Shown: in pieces, positions 24,304-35,366 of the stretch
How positions within the stretch are numbered: the first letter of the stretch is position 1
Layout: each line of letters begins with the position of its first letter
Origin: Dipteris shenzhenensis
Taxonomy: Eukaryota > Polypodiophyta > Polypodiopsida > Gleicheniales
Reading direction: 5' to 3' (one strand)
NCBI GenBank assembly: GCA_047967505.1
Contig: CM106539.1
DNA length: 64,000 bases
Notes under the pieces: model-generated
Databases searched by the model: none
The model's input: only the letters and a program-made list of their open reading frames with translations
Told to the model about the DNA's origin: nothing
Translations under genes and position numbers: made by a program

Positions 24304-25125
24304 TTAAACCTGAATTGCTATCAACCTTGTCAGAATCAATGTGTATACCACAGAAAGGAAAGCTCCCACGGGGATGGTTATCACCCAAGAGACTACAATC
24401 TCCCGAACAGTCTCCCCACGGACACTATTTAAACCCCTAGCCAAACCAACTCCCATTACAGCACCCACCAGGGTGTGTGTTGCAGATATAGGCAATCCAA
24501 GCCTTGAAGCCATTACAACCACAGTGGCAGCAGCAAACTCTGCCGCAAAACCTCTGGTTGGTGTCAGTTCTGTTATCTTTTTCCCAATGGTTGCGATCAC
24601 TCTGTAACCCCACACAAGCAACCCTGCTACAATACCAAATCCGCCCCAAGCTAGCACATCGGTTGGTATAGCCACTTCACCGCTAAGTCCTGTTCCATTT
24701 AGGATTGCTAAAGCAGCGGATATGGGGCCAATTGCATTGGCTACATCATTCGCACCATGAGCAAAAGACATGAAACATGCAGATAAAACTTGAAGGTATC
24801 CGAAGACCCCATAAACAATCCTCAGCTGTGTCCCTGTAGGTCCACCAACATCCCTCAGAAAATTCATAATGCCACTAGTATTCTCCTCCTTCACATCAGG
24901 TGGAACCTCACAGTAAGCTCCAAGCAGAGCGCCAAGCTGCCCCTGTATAACTTTGTGCATAAGATAGCCTCCTAAAGATCCACAAGCAACTGCTCTTGCA
25001 AAAATGAGAAAAGGATTCCCAGTCATGGGAAAGGCTGTTAGAGAAAACGCCATAACTCCAACAAATACTGCTATTGGAGCCACTGTGGCAGCCGCTTGAC
25101 CTGGATTGGGTGCACTGTAAACAAA
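24304..25125 (-). CDS. PHT2;1: Phosphate transporter PHT2;1-like, last exon (273 codons)
   Basis: This encodes the C-terminal half of a PiT/PHO4-family carrier, which in plants is the low-affinity inorganic phosphate transporter of the chloroplast inner envelope. In exon numbering, the family signature [11 protein letters not shown] lies at 124-134, [17 protein letters not shown] at 181-197 and [17 protein letters not shown] at 211-227; hydrophobic segments alternate throughout. It ends in RLIAIQV and TAA. The exon begins after a TTATGCAG acceptor with TTTGTTTAC (FVYSAPNP), in phase 0. There is no stop or frameshift. With the preceding exon it gives 337 residues; plant PHT2;1 proteins are a little under 600, so the N-terminal part with transit peptide and first GANDVANA repeat lies outside. 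The gene converges with the RNR1 pseudogene. Confidence 0.93.
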   Translation of the reverse strand, partial: FVYSAPNPGQAAATVAPIAVFVGVMAFSLTAFPMTGNPFLIFARAVACGSLGGYLMHKVIQGQLGALLGAYCEVPPDVKEENTSGIMNFLRDVGGPTGTQLRIVYGVFGYLQVLSACFMSFAHGANDVANAIGPISAALAILNGTGLSGEVAIPTDVLAWGGFGIVAGLLVWGYRVIATIGKKITELTPTRGFAAEFAAATVVVMASRLGLPISATHTLVGAVMGVGLARGLNSVRGETVREIVVSWVITIPVGAFLSVVYTLILTRLIAIQV

Positions 25126-25139
25126 CTGCATAACACAAG

Positions 25140-25988
25140 GTAACATGTTTCAGTCGATAGTCAATGTTTTGAGCCTGCATATGACAAAATTCAGTTACGA
25201 TACTAATCATGGAAAAGACACAGAACAGAGACAATTGAATAGAAGACATCAATCATTAGAATGGTTTGAAACAACATAACATGTCGCACACAACCCGGCT
25301 GAAATAAGAGGTTTAACTTATCATAGTCCTGATAGCAAAAGAGCAAATCATGTAACATATTTCTGAAGTATGCACTCCATGGTCTTGAACCCACAGAATC
25401 CGGATGCGTCAATTTTACGAGCAAAAACCTATGAGCAGGTTTATCCGAGCGTGTTTTTCAAGAGATTTTTAAAAATGTTTTTCTTTAGGAAACATGGTTT
25501 TTACACTTTTATTTTCACAAGAACTAGATCCCTTTATCATAAAAATATACAGACTAGTCACTCATTCATTTTTACACAACATAATTTTCTTATTTAGAGA
25601 CATATCTTTGTACCCCTCTTATTACCTTAAAAAAGTGTTGATTCCTTTAAGAAACATTCCTCATAATCACTCTCAATGTAATAATACTATGCATATATAA
25701 TTACTTATTAACACATTTATATCATATGGCAATATCTTTTTAGTGTTTTTATAGCATATTTATGGACATGTTTCTAAAGAAGTTTAAATTACTATATAAA
25801 TAAGTATTAACTTGGGCTTATATATCAGTCTCATAAAATACATGTAATATTTAATACTATATATGAAAGATTTTTCAAAATATAACTCCATAGATGTGCT
25901 CAAATGGGATGTTCCGATCAATTTGAGTGGTTGAATGACTATATTTGGACATTGGATATGAAAGTTATGTCACTTTTAAAAGTGCTGT
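25140..25988. other. PHT2;1: AT-rich intron sequence
   Basis: No coding motif; long A/T runs from 25440 to 25900. Nothing else recognised. Confidence 0.5.
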
Positions 25989-26105
25989 CCAAGGTAGTTT
26001 CGCCAGCGAAACTACCTTGGGAGACTTGCTTCAAAGGGGTTTCGCTGGCGAAACTACCTGGATGGCTTGCTTCAATGAGTTTTCTTTGAAGAAACTCTTT
26101 CATGA
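25989..26105. repeat. 40-42 bp tandem repeat with palindromic core
   Basis: Three units start at about 25997, 26039 and 26079. Each has a self-complementary core followed by a spacer containing CTTGCTTCAA or a variant. The first core is a perfect hairpin at 25989-26020 with 15-nt arms (CCAAGGTAGTTTCGC) and loop CA. The second is GTTTCGC-TG-GCGAAAC. The third is diverged (AGTTTTCTTTGAAGAAACTC) but still self-complementary. Confidence 0.9.
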
Positions 26106-26709
26106 AGATAGGTTGAGAGAGGGTTTTCAATGTCACCCCCTATTAAGTAAAAGTTGTAAGAAGGATCATAAGGGAATTTTCATAGAGAAGTCTACTCTAC
26201 ATGTGGGTTTCTTCAAAAGCCATCCCATTATGCTCTCACCATTCCTACAGATTCACCTAAAGATTTTTGTATAAAATAGGCATTGCTATAATACTTTGCA
26301 TATTTCTAAGTGAAACTATGTTTTCTTCTGATTGATTTTTGCCATATTTATGCATAGTTGGAAGCTTTTTTTTTCCTTTGCTCGGACGCTCGGAAGATTT
26401 CGCTCAGAAAATGCTCGTCCCCACAGAATCCAATGCTTGTTCCCTCAAGCCATACATCTAGTATTCAAGGATGATGAAGGGTTTGGTGGTTAGGGACACC
26501 ATATAAGGGTTAAATGACATTGATGCTTTTGGTCTTACTTTGGCATCAGAATGCGAAGAAAATTCTTAGCTGAGAGCTATCAAAATGCCTTCTTACTACT
26601 GTCATTTAAACAATCTTCTGATCAGTAAAGTATCGCATTGAGTTTGGTTTCATCCTTCCAAAGTCTTTGTTGGACTTTATCACCTATAAAAGGAAAACAT
26701 GAAGAGGGA

Positions 26710-26728
26710 GGGGGGGGGGGGGGGGGGG
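26710..26728. repeat. Poly-G run of 19
   Basis: Nineteen consecutive G residues inside a G-rich stretch from 26701. Such runs are prone to sequencing length error. Confidence 0.9.
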
Positions 26729-27033
26729 TTGGGAGGTGGATTTTAAAAATCAGTCTTTGTTATAGGGAAAGTAAAAGGAAGATTTCAGAAATTAGGAGTA
26801 ATTAAGGGAAATCTAGTGTCAAAATGTCACACAACTAACACCAAATGTCAGAGCTTAAAACCTGAACCCTAGAAAAGTGAGACCAAAGGATTGAGGCAAG
26901 AGTCCTCAATCGATGCTTAACATGTTGAAGAGGGCAGCGCCTTCTTGTGGGGACATTAGGGCAACCCACAGTTTTGGTTGTGGTGATATTATGTCCCAAA
27001 TTGAGGAAATCCTTTTTGTGTTGATTATAGTAG

Positions 27034-27611
27034 GGCTCTTCCCTGGCCACTCAAGTACTTTGTGTCCAAGGATCGATTCGTGGAACAACAGTCACTATCC
27101 TCATCGATAGTGGTTACTCTCATAACTTCCTAGCTAGATCTATGGTCGAAAAACTTCGGTTGACCACCAGTCCTAGTCCCATGGACTATCAGATTAAACT
27201 CGCAAATGGAACTACCTTCTTGTGCAACACCAGGATCAAAAACTTGTCTTTTCGCATCCAACATTATACGGACAAGTTGAACTTCGACATCATGCCTCTT
27301 TCTCGGTACAATGTCATACTCGGACAATAGTGGCTCTACGACTATGATCCATCAATCAGTTTTCACAGCCATACTATCTAGTTTGTCCACCAGGGAAAAC
27401 TTATTGAGCTAACTGGTTCTAGGGACTCTCCTTCAACCCTAGTTGCCTCTGCCCTACAAGTAAAGAAGTGGGTTCATAAACGTCAAGTAAAGACTTCACT
27501 TCTGTTGGTTACGGCAATAGAGGAGACACCAACAAAGGATCCTCCTGAGTACCTCAACCAACCTTTTTTCCAGCCCTACCAGATATTTTTCCACATGAAT
27601 TGCCAAAGTGG
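27034..27611 (+). pseudogene. Gypsy protease fragment
   Basis: About 575 bp match the protease region of the Gypsy element at 62185-62760 almost base for base, then similarity stops sharply on both sides. It encodes TVTILIDSGYSHNFLA, with an intact aspartic-protease DSG triad, followed by LRLTTSPSPMDYQIKLANGT. One TAG interrupts after VILGQ and another replaces a Gln before FVHQGKL. It is an isolated piece, with no gag or RT attached. Confidence 0.85.
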
Positions 27612-29220
27612 GAGATCCAGAGGAAAGGTTTGTAAGCTCTGCAATCTGTGGATAAAAGATTTGAAATCAAAGTGGTAATGACCTTGAAATCCTAGCTTAT
27701 CTTGAGCGGGGAAGACGGGGGAACCTGAAGGGAGAGAGGGAAAGCCACTTTCCACTTGGTGGTACTACCATGTAACAAAGAGTGACATGTGGTAAAATTA
27801 CTACATGGAAGGACTACCATATGGTGACAATGACATGGAAACAATGCTAGGGGCAAGGTTCACGCATGGCGATTGCCATGTGGCAACAATGATCTACCAC
27901 TCTGTGACAATGACACACATGGTAGGGTTTCCATATTGCAAGGCTGCCACGAGGTAACCATGAAAACCTGCCTCCCAAAATGACAACACATTCACACAAA
28001 TGGCAAGGGGAAGCGTGTACCTAACATCTAGGGAATCCCTAATGGACGCTAGCTTTGCATGCTTCCTCCACTTGGCCCTCTTGCACCATGTCTCTTGAAG
28101 AGCCCAACACTTGTGCACTCGCTCCAACACCTGTCCCCAAGCCCAACACACTCAATTGTAAGTGGAGCCTTCAACTCCCTCCATCTTAGGCTCCCACCCT
28201 TTTCATAAGGAGAGCATAGTTACTCGGAACGGATATGTGCAACCCCTTTGGAACTCAAGAATGAGACTCAAGAGAGAGGAATAGGAACACCACATCACCC
28301 ATGGTGGAGGAGTTGAGGGTGAAGGAGTCTAGAGAATGGTGATGGATTACCAAATGGCATACAAAAACAAGGCAACCAGGGAAAGATCATGAAAAAGCAA
28401 AAGAATTCCCTGCCTCCTACAAAGCTGAAAATTACCATTTTAGTGAGTCGTTCCTATGGAACGTCCTAGGAAATTTCTCTAGGCGTTCCCTAGATGTAAG
28501 GATATGAAGTTGATTTTTTGATGTTACGAGAAAGAATAGAATTGTGAACGTGCAGGGGGCCCATGGGGCCTGTGAATACCACCATATATCCATCAATAGG
28601 GGTGCATCTTATCCCCCCACCCCATTCTGAACCACTTATATTGCCATACAAACTCGGGCCCATGGGTCTATGAATCCAAAACATTAATACATATCCATCA
28701 ACAGGGGTGCATGTTAACACACAGTACCACCCCACAACCCACCCCAATCCACCTTATGTCAAACTGTTTATATCGTGCTTTTGATAAAACTCATACAATG
28801 ATCAGCCGTTACTCTAGGGCAATTTGACCGCCTAAGGTAACCCTAAAGGAGTTGCCAACAACCAATGTGGGGATTATACCACCAACAGATGTCTTGATCC
28901 AAAACAGTTTTAAAAAGTGCTTGTAGGCTAAGCCTTGCAAAAATGCAAGCAACCCTCAGGTTCTACAAAACCTGGTTCAACACAAGAGCTCTTCGTGTGA
29001 GAGAGATTGGAGGAGCTCCAATATAGAAACTTATAGTAAATACTCTCCAAGATCAGGCCAAAGCCTCTTGAATTCACATATCGACAATGACAAATTGAGT
29101 AACTAAGTCCCAAGGGCCAAGACTATGTATGATGGAATCATTAACAAGATCCACACGAAGGTCATTCTTCATTGACTATTCCCTCCATTGGTTCTCGGTT
29201 TTTGAGGGACGACGATTGGA
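27612..29220. repeat. Intron DNA with short degraded repeats
   Basis: CATGTGG/ATGACA-type short repeats occur at 27740-27960. A degenerate tandem duplication at 28556-28745 repeats GGGCCCATGG and ATATCCATCAAYAGGGGTGC. No gene is recognised. Confidence 0.6.
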
Positions 29221-29295
29221 TTCACACCCGCACTAGTGTGTCTCTCTCTCTCACTCTCACTCTCTTGCTCCCTTCCTCTACTCTTCCCCCTCTCA
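29221..29295 (+). repeat. 5' LTR remnant (last 75 bp)
   Basis: It runs from TTCACACCCGCACTAGTGTG to CCCCCTCTCA and matches 35292-35366. It includes a (TC)n tract. The LTR start and promoter part are absent. Confidence 0.9.
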
Positions 29296-29297
29296 AC

Positions 29298-29310
29298 TGG
29301 TATCAGAGCT
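29298..29310 (+). promoter_or_regulatory. Primer-binding site, initiator-Met tRNA
   Basis: TGGTATCAGAGCT, two bases after the LTR end. Confidence 0.9.
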
Positions 29311-30987
29311 ATCAAGCCTTCTCTTCCCCCCTCTTCATCCACACCGTACGGACGTACGGACAGATCCGTACGGCCGTACGTCGTCCGTACGACCGTATGG
29401 ACGGGCTCGATAGCGTGGTCGCGGGTTTAGCGTGCATCGCAGGCGGCGCGGTTTTTCGAGGGCATCAGAGAAGGCGGGCGCATTTCGTACGGCAGCTGCG
29501 CATTTTGCAGGTCTTTGAAGCGGGCGTGGGCGTCGTCAACCTGCTGCAGTACAGTAGCATAGCTGCTGTGTTTTTACATCAGTTCATACATCAGCTGTAC
29601 GGACAGTCCGTACAGCCGTACGGACTGCCGTACAACTTTGTACGGAAGCTTTGGCATTGTTGTGTACTGTACGGCAGGTACAGTACGGTTGGCGTCGACA
29701 TCAGCTAGGTACAAAAGTACAGCTTTTCTTTGCTGCAAAAAATCTCTTTTTTTTTTTTTGGGAAGTGTGCACCGATAGTACACAGGTACTCTGCAGGGAC
29801 AAAAGTACAGCAGATACTTTGCAGGTACTGGAAAGTACAGCACATTTTCTGATTGGAAGAGGAATATTCCTGAAGCATTCTAGCAGTATACTGTGCATTT
29901 GTTGAGGTACATCAGGTACTCTCGTGTCACTCACACTTGAGGTGACTTGTGCCACAGTGGTGGTGTTTGTGCAGTTACTTGTCATTCAGGAAGCTCAGAT
30001 GCTTGCAGAAGCTTCTATGCATTTACTGAGTGCAATTCTCAGTTTTGGGTGATCTTATCAAAGGGCTTTTGCCTGGATGTGTTTGCAGTATATGCCTTGA
30101 GGCAGTGTGTAGCCAGGGATGTGTAGCCAGGGAGCACACATTTGCTTTATTTCCGCAGTGCATTTGGTGACATTTGTTGCAGGTCACATTCTTTGTACGC
30201 ACTTTGAAAATCTCAGTTGAGCCACGCTTGGTCAGGGCGCATCGAGTTTACTCGGTCCCTAACTGCCCATCGTTGACAGTGCTCAAAAGATTTTCTTCTT
30301 GGTGTCTGTACGTTGTGATTTGTGTTGTTACTGAGTACACAGGGGCAGCCTATGCATTACACATTGTCAGGTACAAGTGTCAGAGAGATTTCATATTGCA
30401 TGCTACCTCAGTGTTGAGGTGTTCTCCACTTGATTCAGGTGTCAGATCAAGGGGCTTTTGCCCAGACTTTGTTTGATAGCACTTGGGTTACCGATAGAGA
30501 TCTTCAGATGCATTTTCTCCCCTTGGTATAAGGGTGATTGCTTGGGATTTATCCCATTTACTGTTGCAGGTTTTGTGACAGGCTGAAGGGTCATTTACTG
30601 TTTTTGGGGTGTTTGTCAAGTGGTTTCTGCAATTTAACTCAGTGCAATACCTCATCTGAGGTGGGAGAAGTGATCAGTACAGTCAGTACAGCAGTGTTTA
30701 CAGCAGTGTTGGTGGTTTTGTCAGATGATTATGCACTGTTAAGCACTTGTTGAGCAGCAGCAGCAGTCTGAAATTACTGTTTTTATGCCTCTTTGAGCTC
30801 AGAACAGTTTGTCAGAAGGTACAGTATTTGCAGGGACATTTACTGTTTTGCTGCAGATTTTACTGACAGTAAAAACAGCACCATTGAGAGTGCTTCTGGC
30901 TCTTGAATAGAGCAGGCTTTTCTGAGAAATCAGAACTTTTATTCAGTCTTTTTACTTCCAGGGAGTCAGGTACTTTCCTCATCTGAT
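29311..30987 (+). other. Copia leader with CCGTACGG-rich blocks
   Basis: This is the untranslated leader between primer site and gag. At 29341-29400 and 29596-29690 it is packed with CCGTACGG-type words and variants, which are self-complementary and could fold. Farther on GGTACAG and CAGGTAC words are frequent. Only short frames occur (the longest is 29172-29708), and none resembles a protein. Confidence 0.7.
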
Positions 30988-33900
30988 ATGGCATCAGGAG
31001 GAGGTGATTCTTCAATTCTGAACATAAAGAAACTGGAAGGAGCACATAACTATGCATTATGGGCAGAACAGTGCTTGAATGTACTTCTGTTAAAGAAGAT
31101 TGCTAAGCCCATAAGGGTAAAGGGTGTCAAGCCATCTGATATGGCAGCTGATGACTGGGAAGAGCTTGATTTGTCCGCGAGGGCAGCTATCATGCTCACT
31201 ATTTCAGACACTCTTGTGTTCAATGTACAGGCTGAAAAGACCTCTTATGGTCTATGGCAAAGACTAGAAGAATTATATGCCCAAAAGAGCTCAGCCAGTA
31301 AGGTTTATTGGCTGAAGAAGCTGGTTGATCTTCGCATGAAGGAAGGTACAGCTATGACCTCACACTTGAGTGAGTTCAATGCTATCTTTACACAGCTGAT
31401 TGCACAAGGGTTGAACCTTGATGAGGAGTTCAAGGCTACTTTCTTGCTGTGTACCCTCCCTGAGAGTTGGGACACTTTCAAGACCACCCTGTCAAACTCA
31501 AATGCCACTCTTATTTATGCTGATGTAGAGAGCTCTCTCCTTATGGAGGAGATGAGCAGGAAGAATAATGCGGGCAGCAAGTCTTCAAGTGCTTTGCAGG
31601 TACAGGACAGAGGCAGGACTCAGCAGAAGGGGAGATCTGCTAGTAAGTCCAAATCCCGTAGTCAGTCCCGTGGCAAAAAGGACATTGAATGCTTTTATTG
31701 TGGCAAGAAGGGACATGTGAAGTCGAAGTGCTTCAAGTTCATACGGGATCAGAAAGCCAAGAAGGCTGAAACAAAGGATGCAGTGAATGTTGCAGCAGAG
31801 GACAGTGACAGTGACAGTGACATACATGATGTTTTATGCTCTTCTGCTGTAATAGCACATGCTTTGGTTATTGATGGCCATGACATGCACACCTGGCTCT
31901 TGGATTCAGGTGCCTCTTTTCATGTTACACCTCATAGGGAGTGGTTTACTTCCTACACAGGTACTCATGGAGTTGTTCATCTTGGGAACAACTATGCATG
32001 TCAGATTGCAGGGATTGGCAGTATACAGATAGTATTTCCTGATGGACAGTCATTTATGCTTGATGGTGTTCGCCATGTGCCGCAAATCAAGAAAAATCTG
32101 ATTAGCACTGGTGGCTTATTAGATGACAGTGGTTACCACACCACATTTGGGGATTCCAAATGGGTGATTACTGATGGCCAGACAGTAGTGGCTGAGGGTT
32201 TTAAGAGTGATACCTTGTACCCTCTTTATGCTTCCAGTGTGGGTAATCATGTTGTTGCCATAACCGAGCTGCCAAAGGTTTCATTGTGGCATAGCCGGTT
32301 GGGACACATGTCTGTTAAAGGAATGCAAGAACTGTCACGTTTGGGTTATCTGCCGCCTCTCTCTTTTTCAGATTTGCCTACTTGTGATCATTGTATTTTT
32401 GGCAAGCATTCTGTGACTCCTCATAAGAGGAGATCTCCCCAGAATAGAGCACCACTTGATCTAGTGCACACTGATTTGTGTGAGATGCCACAGTTATCAC
32501 TAGGGGGTGCAAAATATTTTATTACTTTCATTGATGATGCCACACGTAAGGTGTGGGTCTATTTCTTGAAGCATAAGGGAGATGCCCTAGATGCTTTCAA
32601 GAGGTTTGTCGCTCAGGTTGAGAATCGGACAGGTCGTAGGCTGAAATGCCTCAGATCCGATAATGGGGGTGAGTATGTGTCACATGCTTTTGTGCAATTT
32701 TGCCAAGCTAAGGGCATCAAACAGGAGCTCACAGCCCCTCATAATGCATCTCAAAATGGTGCAAGTGAGCGGATGAATCGAACTATTCAGGAGAAGGTTC
32801 GATGTATGTTGTCTTATGCTGCATTACCCCATGGCTTTTGGGCAGAAGCCGTGCAAACAGCAGTTCACATTATTAACAGGTCACCAAATAAGGCTTTGGA
32901 GTTGAAAGTGCCAGAGGAGGTGTGGTCTAGCAAGCCACCCTCATATAAGCACTTACGGGTATTTGGCTGCGAGTGCTTTGCTCATGTACGCAAAGATCTA
33001 CGCACCAAACTGGATCCAAAGTCTATCAGATGCATCTTTATGGGATATGGTGACGAAGGTGAAATGGGGTACAGGTTATGGGATCCCGTTAAACGGAAGA
33101 TTATACGCAGCAATGATGTCATCTTTAAAGAAGATAGTGTACACAAGGAACCCGTGCAACCTGTGGAATACAGGAGGGTTATTTATGATGATGTTGGACA
33201 GCAAAGAATGCCCATTTATATGCAGCAGCAGCCTGCTGCAGATCACCCTGTTCAAGAGGGTATACAGGCTGAAAATCAGCCAGATAATTTTGCCAATGAT
33301 GCACCACTGGATGTGCCAACAGATGAGGCCGTAGAACAGCCAGATATGGTGGTACAGCCACCCGTCATGCATGAACAACAGGCTGGACAGCAGCCTAATC
33401 CGGAACATTTTGTGAGGAGGAGCACCCGTGCACAACGGCCTCCTGCCAGGTTTGTTCCAGGAGCCAATAATGTGGCTGATTTTATCATGCTGACTGATTG
33501 TGGTGAGCCTTCCAGCTTCAAGGAAGCTATGGGAAGAACAGAGAAAAAGAAGTGGGAGAAAGCCATGCAGTCAGAAATGGACTCCCTACTTCAGAATGAT
33601 ACATGGGACTTGGTGCAGTTACCTGCAGGCAGAAAGGTTTTGCCATGCAAGTGGGTTTACAAAGTCAAAGTGGATTCAAATGCTTTACCTCGGTATAAGG
33701 CCAGATTGGTTGCCAAGGGATTTAAGCAGGAGAAGGGCATTGACTTTGATGAGATCTTTTCACCTGTAGTCAAGATGACTACTTTGAGAGCAGTGTTAGC
33801 TCTTGTTGCTCATGATGACATGGATTTATGTCAGATGGATGTGAAGACAGCTTTTCTTCACGGAGATCTTCATGATGAGATCTATATGAGTCAGCCAGAG

Positions 33901-35055
33901 GGATATGCTATTAAAGGGAAAGAACAGCTTGTGTGTAAGCTCAAGAGGAGCTTGTATGGACTCAAGCAGGCGCCAAGGGAATGGTACAAAAAGTTTGATG
34001 CCTTCATGCAGTCCCAAGGGTATCATCGGTGTGAGACCGATCATTGCTTATACACCAAACGGGCAAAGGATGGCAGTTTGATGCTACTCATTCTATATGT
34101 GGATGACATGCTTATTGCCAGTAAATCTCAGCATGAGATTAGTGCTTTGAAGAAACAACTGCATAAGTCTTTTGACATGAAAGACTTGGGTGATGCAAAT
34201 CATATTCTTAGCATGCGTATTACTCGTGACAGGTCCAAGGGATTTTTGTTTCTGTCACAGAAAGAGTACATTGACAAAGTACTGCAGAGGTTTAAAATGG
34301 AGGGGGGGAAGTCCATTAGTACCCCGTTGCCTCCACATTTAAAACTCAGCAGTAAGGACAGCCCCAGATCAGATGATGATAAGGCTGAAATGGCCAAGGT
34401 TCCGTATGCATCTGCAGTTGGATCTTTGATGTATGCCATGGTTGCCACTCGTCCGGATATTGCTTTTGCGGTGGGAGTCATCAGCAGGTATATGGCAAAT
34501 CCAGGCAAGCGGCATTGGGAAGCAGTGAAAGGTGTCTTGAGGTATCTCAAAGGTACCAAAGACTTGTGCATATGCTATGGTAGGCAGGATGCATTGGTGC
34601 ATGGTTTTACAGATTCAGACTATGCAGGGAATGCAGATAACCGGAAGTCTACTACCGGTTATATTTTCACATTTGCAGGAGGTGCTATATCATGGGTGTC
34701 TCGGTTGCAGAAATGCGTTGCACTGTCAACCACAGAAGCTGAATATGTTGCAGCCACTGAGGCGTGCAAGGAAGCAATATGGCTTACTCGGCTGGTGGGA
34801 GATTTGGGCATTACAGGTGACATGCCAGTTTTGCATTTTGATAGTCAGAGTGCTATCATGTTGGCAAAGAATCCGGTCTTTCATCAGAAGACCAAGCACA
34901 TAGAAGTGAAATATCATTTCATCAGGGAGGTACTGGAAGACAAGCGTCTTGAGCTTGTGAAAGTACATACTAATGATAATCCTGCAGATTTGCTCACTAA
35001 GAGCTTGCCTACAGAGCGGTTTGCACATTGCCGCCACATCATGGGATTAGGATGA
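30988..35055 (+). CDS. Copia gag-pol polyprotein, 1355 residues, uninterrupted
   Basis: Gag fills residues 1 to about 230. A CCHC zinc knuckle follows (C235, C238, H243, C248). The protease DSG is at D306-G308. The integrase has an HHCC finger (LWHSRLGHMS, then CDHC) and D496, D558, E594, the last two spaced D-35-E as in active enzymes. RT has D951 in QMDVKTAFLHG and D1039-D1040 in YVDDM. RNase H has D1209 in TDSDYAG, E1252 in STTEAEY and D1285 in FDSQSA. The stop is TGA. All catalytic residues I can place are present and no stop interrupts, unlike every other element here, so the insertion is probably young. The start is the first ATG of the frame, just upstream of the gag motif LEGAHNYALW. 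The RNA would run antisense to the transporter gene. Confidence 0.95.
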   Translation: MASGGGDSSILNIKKLEGAHNYALWAEQCLNVLLLKKIAKPIRVKGVKPSDMAADDWEELDLSARAAIMLTISDTLVFNVQAEKTSYGLWQRLEELYAQKSSASKVYWLKKLVDLRMKEGTAMTSHLSEFNAIFTQLIAQGLNLDEEFKATFLLCTLPESWDTFKTTLSNSNATLIYADVESSLLMEEMSRKNNAGSKSSSALQVQDRGRTQQKGRSASKSKSRSQSRGKKDIECFYCGKKGHVKSKCFKFIRDQKAKKAETKDAVNVAAEDSDSDSDIHDVLCSSAVIAHALVIDGHDMHTWLLDSGASFHVTPHREWFTSYTGTHGVVHLGNNYACQIAGIGSIQIVFPDGQSFMLDGVRHVPQIKKNLISTGGLLDDSGYHTTFGDSKWVITDGQTVVAEGFKSDTLYPLYASSVGNHVVAITELPKVSLWHSRLGHMSVKGMQELSRLGYLPPLSFSDLPTCDHCIFGKHSVTPHKRRSPQNRAPLDLVHTDLCEMPQLSLGGAKYFITFIDDATRKVWVYFLKHKGDALDAFKRFVAQVENRTGRRLKCLRSDNGGEYVSHAFVQFCQAKGIKQELTAPHNASQNGASERMNRTIQEKVRCMLSYAALPHGFWAEAVQTAVHIINRSPNKALELKVPEEVWSSKPPSYKHLRVFGCECFAHVRKDLRTKLDPKSIRCIFMGYGDEGEMGYRLWDPVKRKIIRSNDVIFKEDSVHKEPVQPVEYRRVIYDDVGQQRMPIYMQQQPAADHPVQEGIQAENQPDNFANDAPLDVPTDEAVEQPDMVVQPPVMHEQQAGQQPNPEHFVRRSTRAQRPPARFVPGANNVADFIMLTDCGEPSSFKEAMGRTEKKKWEKAMQSEMDSLLQNDTWDLVQLPAGRKVLPCKWVYKVKVDSNALPRYKARLVAKGFKQEKGIDFDEIFSPVVKMTTLRAVLALVAHDDMDLCQMDVKTAFLHGDLHDEIYMSQPEGYAIKGKEQLVCKLKRSLYGLKQAPREWYKKFDAFMQSQGYHRCETDHCLYTKRAKDGSLMLLILYVDDMLIASKSQHEISALKKQLHKSFDMKDLGDANHILSMRITRDRSKGFLFLSQKEYIDKVLQRFKMEGGKSISTPLPPHLKLSSKDSPRSDDDKAEMAKVPYASAVGSLMYAMVATRPDIAFAVGVISRYMANPGKRHWEAVKGVLRYLKGTKDLCICYGRQDALVHGFTDSDYAGNADNRKSTTGYIFTFAGGAISWVSRLQKCVALSTTEAEYVAATEACKEAIWLTRLVGDLGITGDMPVLHFDSQSAIMLAKNPVFHQKTKHIEVKYHFIREVLEDKRLELVKVHTNDNPADLLTKSLPTERFAHCRHIMGLG

Positions 35056-35154
35056 GACCATTCTTACTTTATGGTCTTGTATACAGTAACTGTATATTGC
35101 TGTAATTTTTATTCTTTTCTCCCCTTTAGGCACATTGGCCTTTAGGTGGGAGGT

Positions 35155-35366
35155 TGTTGGGGGTAAAGGCACATTGCCTACCCTTAATTAAAGAATTAAA
35201 GATAGGACACCTATGACTGTCTTAAGACAGTCATAGGGTAAACCTAATCCTAATAAAACATAAGTGAGTTTGTGGTGTGGCTCACTATCACTTCACACCC
35301 GCACTAGTGTGTCTCTCTCTCTCACTCTCACTCTCTTGCTCCCTTCCTCTACTCTTCCCCCTCTCA
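35155..35366 (+). repeat. Copia 3' LTR, 212 bp
   Basis: It starts TGTTGGGGGTAAAGG after a purine-rich tract (AGGTGGGAGG) and ends CCCTCTCA. An imperfect hairpin (CTATGACTGTCTTAAGACAG and TCATAG) lies at about 35210-35237. Confidence 0.85.

Larger units (their letters stand above)
29221..35366 (+). mobile_element. Copia retrotransposon with intact polyprotein and truncated 5' LTR
   Basis: Components in order: 75 bp of 5' LTR, a primer site, a leader of about 1.7 kb, one long gag-pol frame, and a 212-bp 3' LTR. The 75 bp match the end of the 3' LTR over the whole length, with no difference noticed by eye. The missing 137 bp of the 5' LTR are not found upstream, so the left end was lost after insertion. 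The domain order protease-integrase-RT-RNase H defines Copia. Its gag resembles the Tork/Tnt1 group. Confidence 0.92.

Noticed and set aside
24113-24388. Minus-strand 91-codon frame overlapping the transporter stop
   Set aside because: Out-of-frame shadow of the transporter exon running into its 3' region.
29100-29220. Left part of the Copia 5' LTR or of the Gypsy 5' LTR
   Set aside because: No match to 35155-35290 or to the start of the Gypsy 3' LTR at 38524 could be seen.
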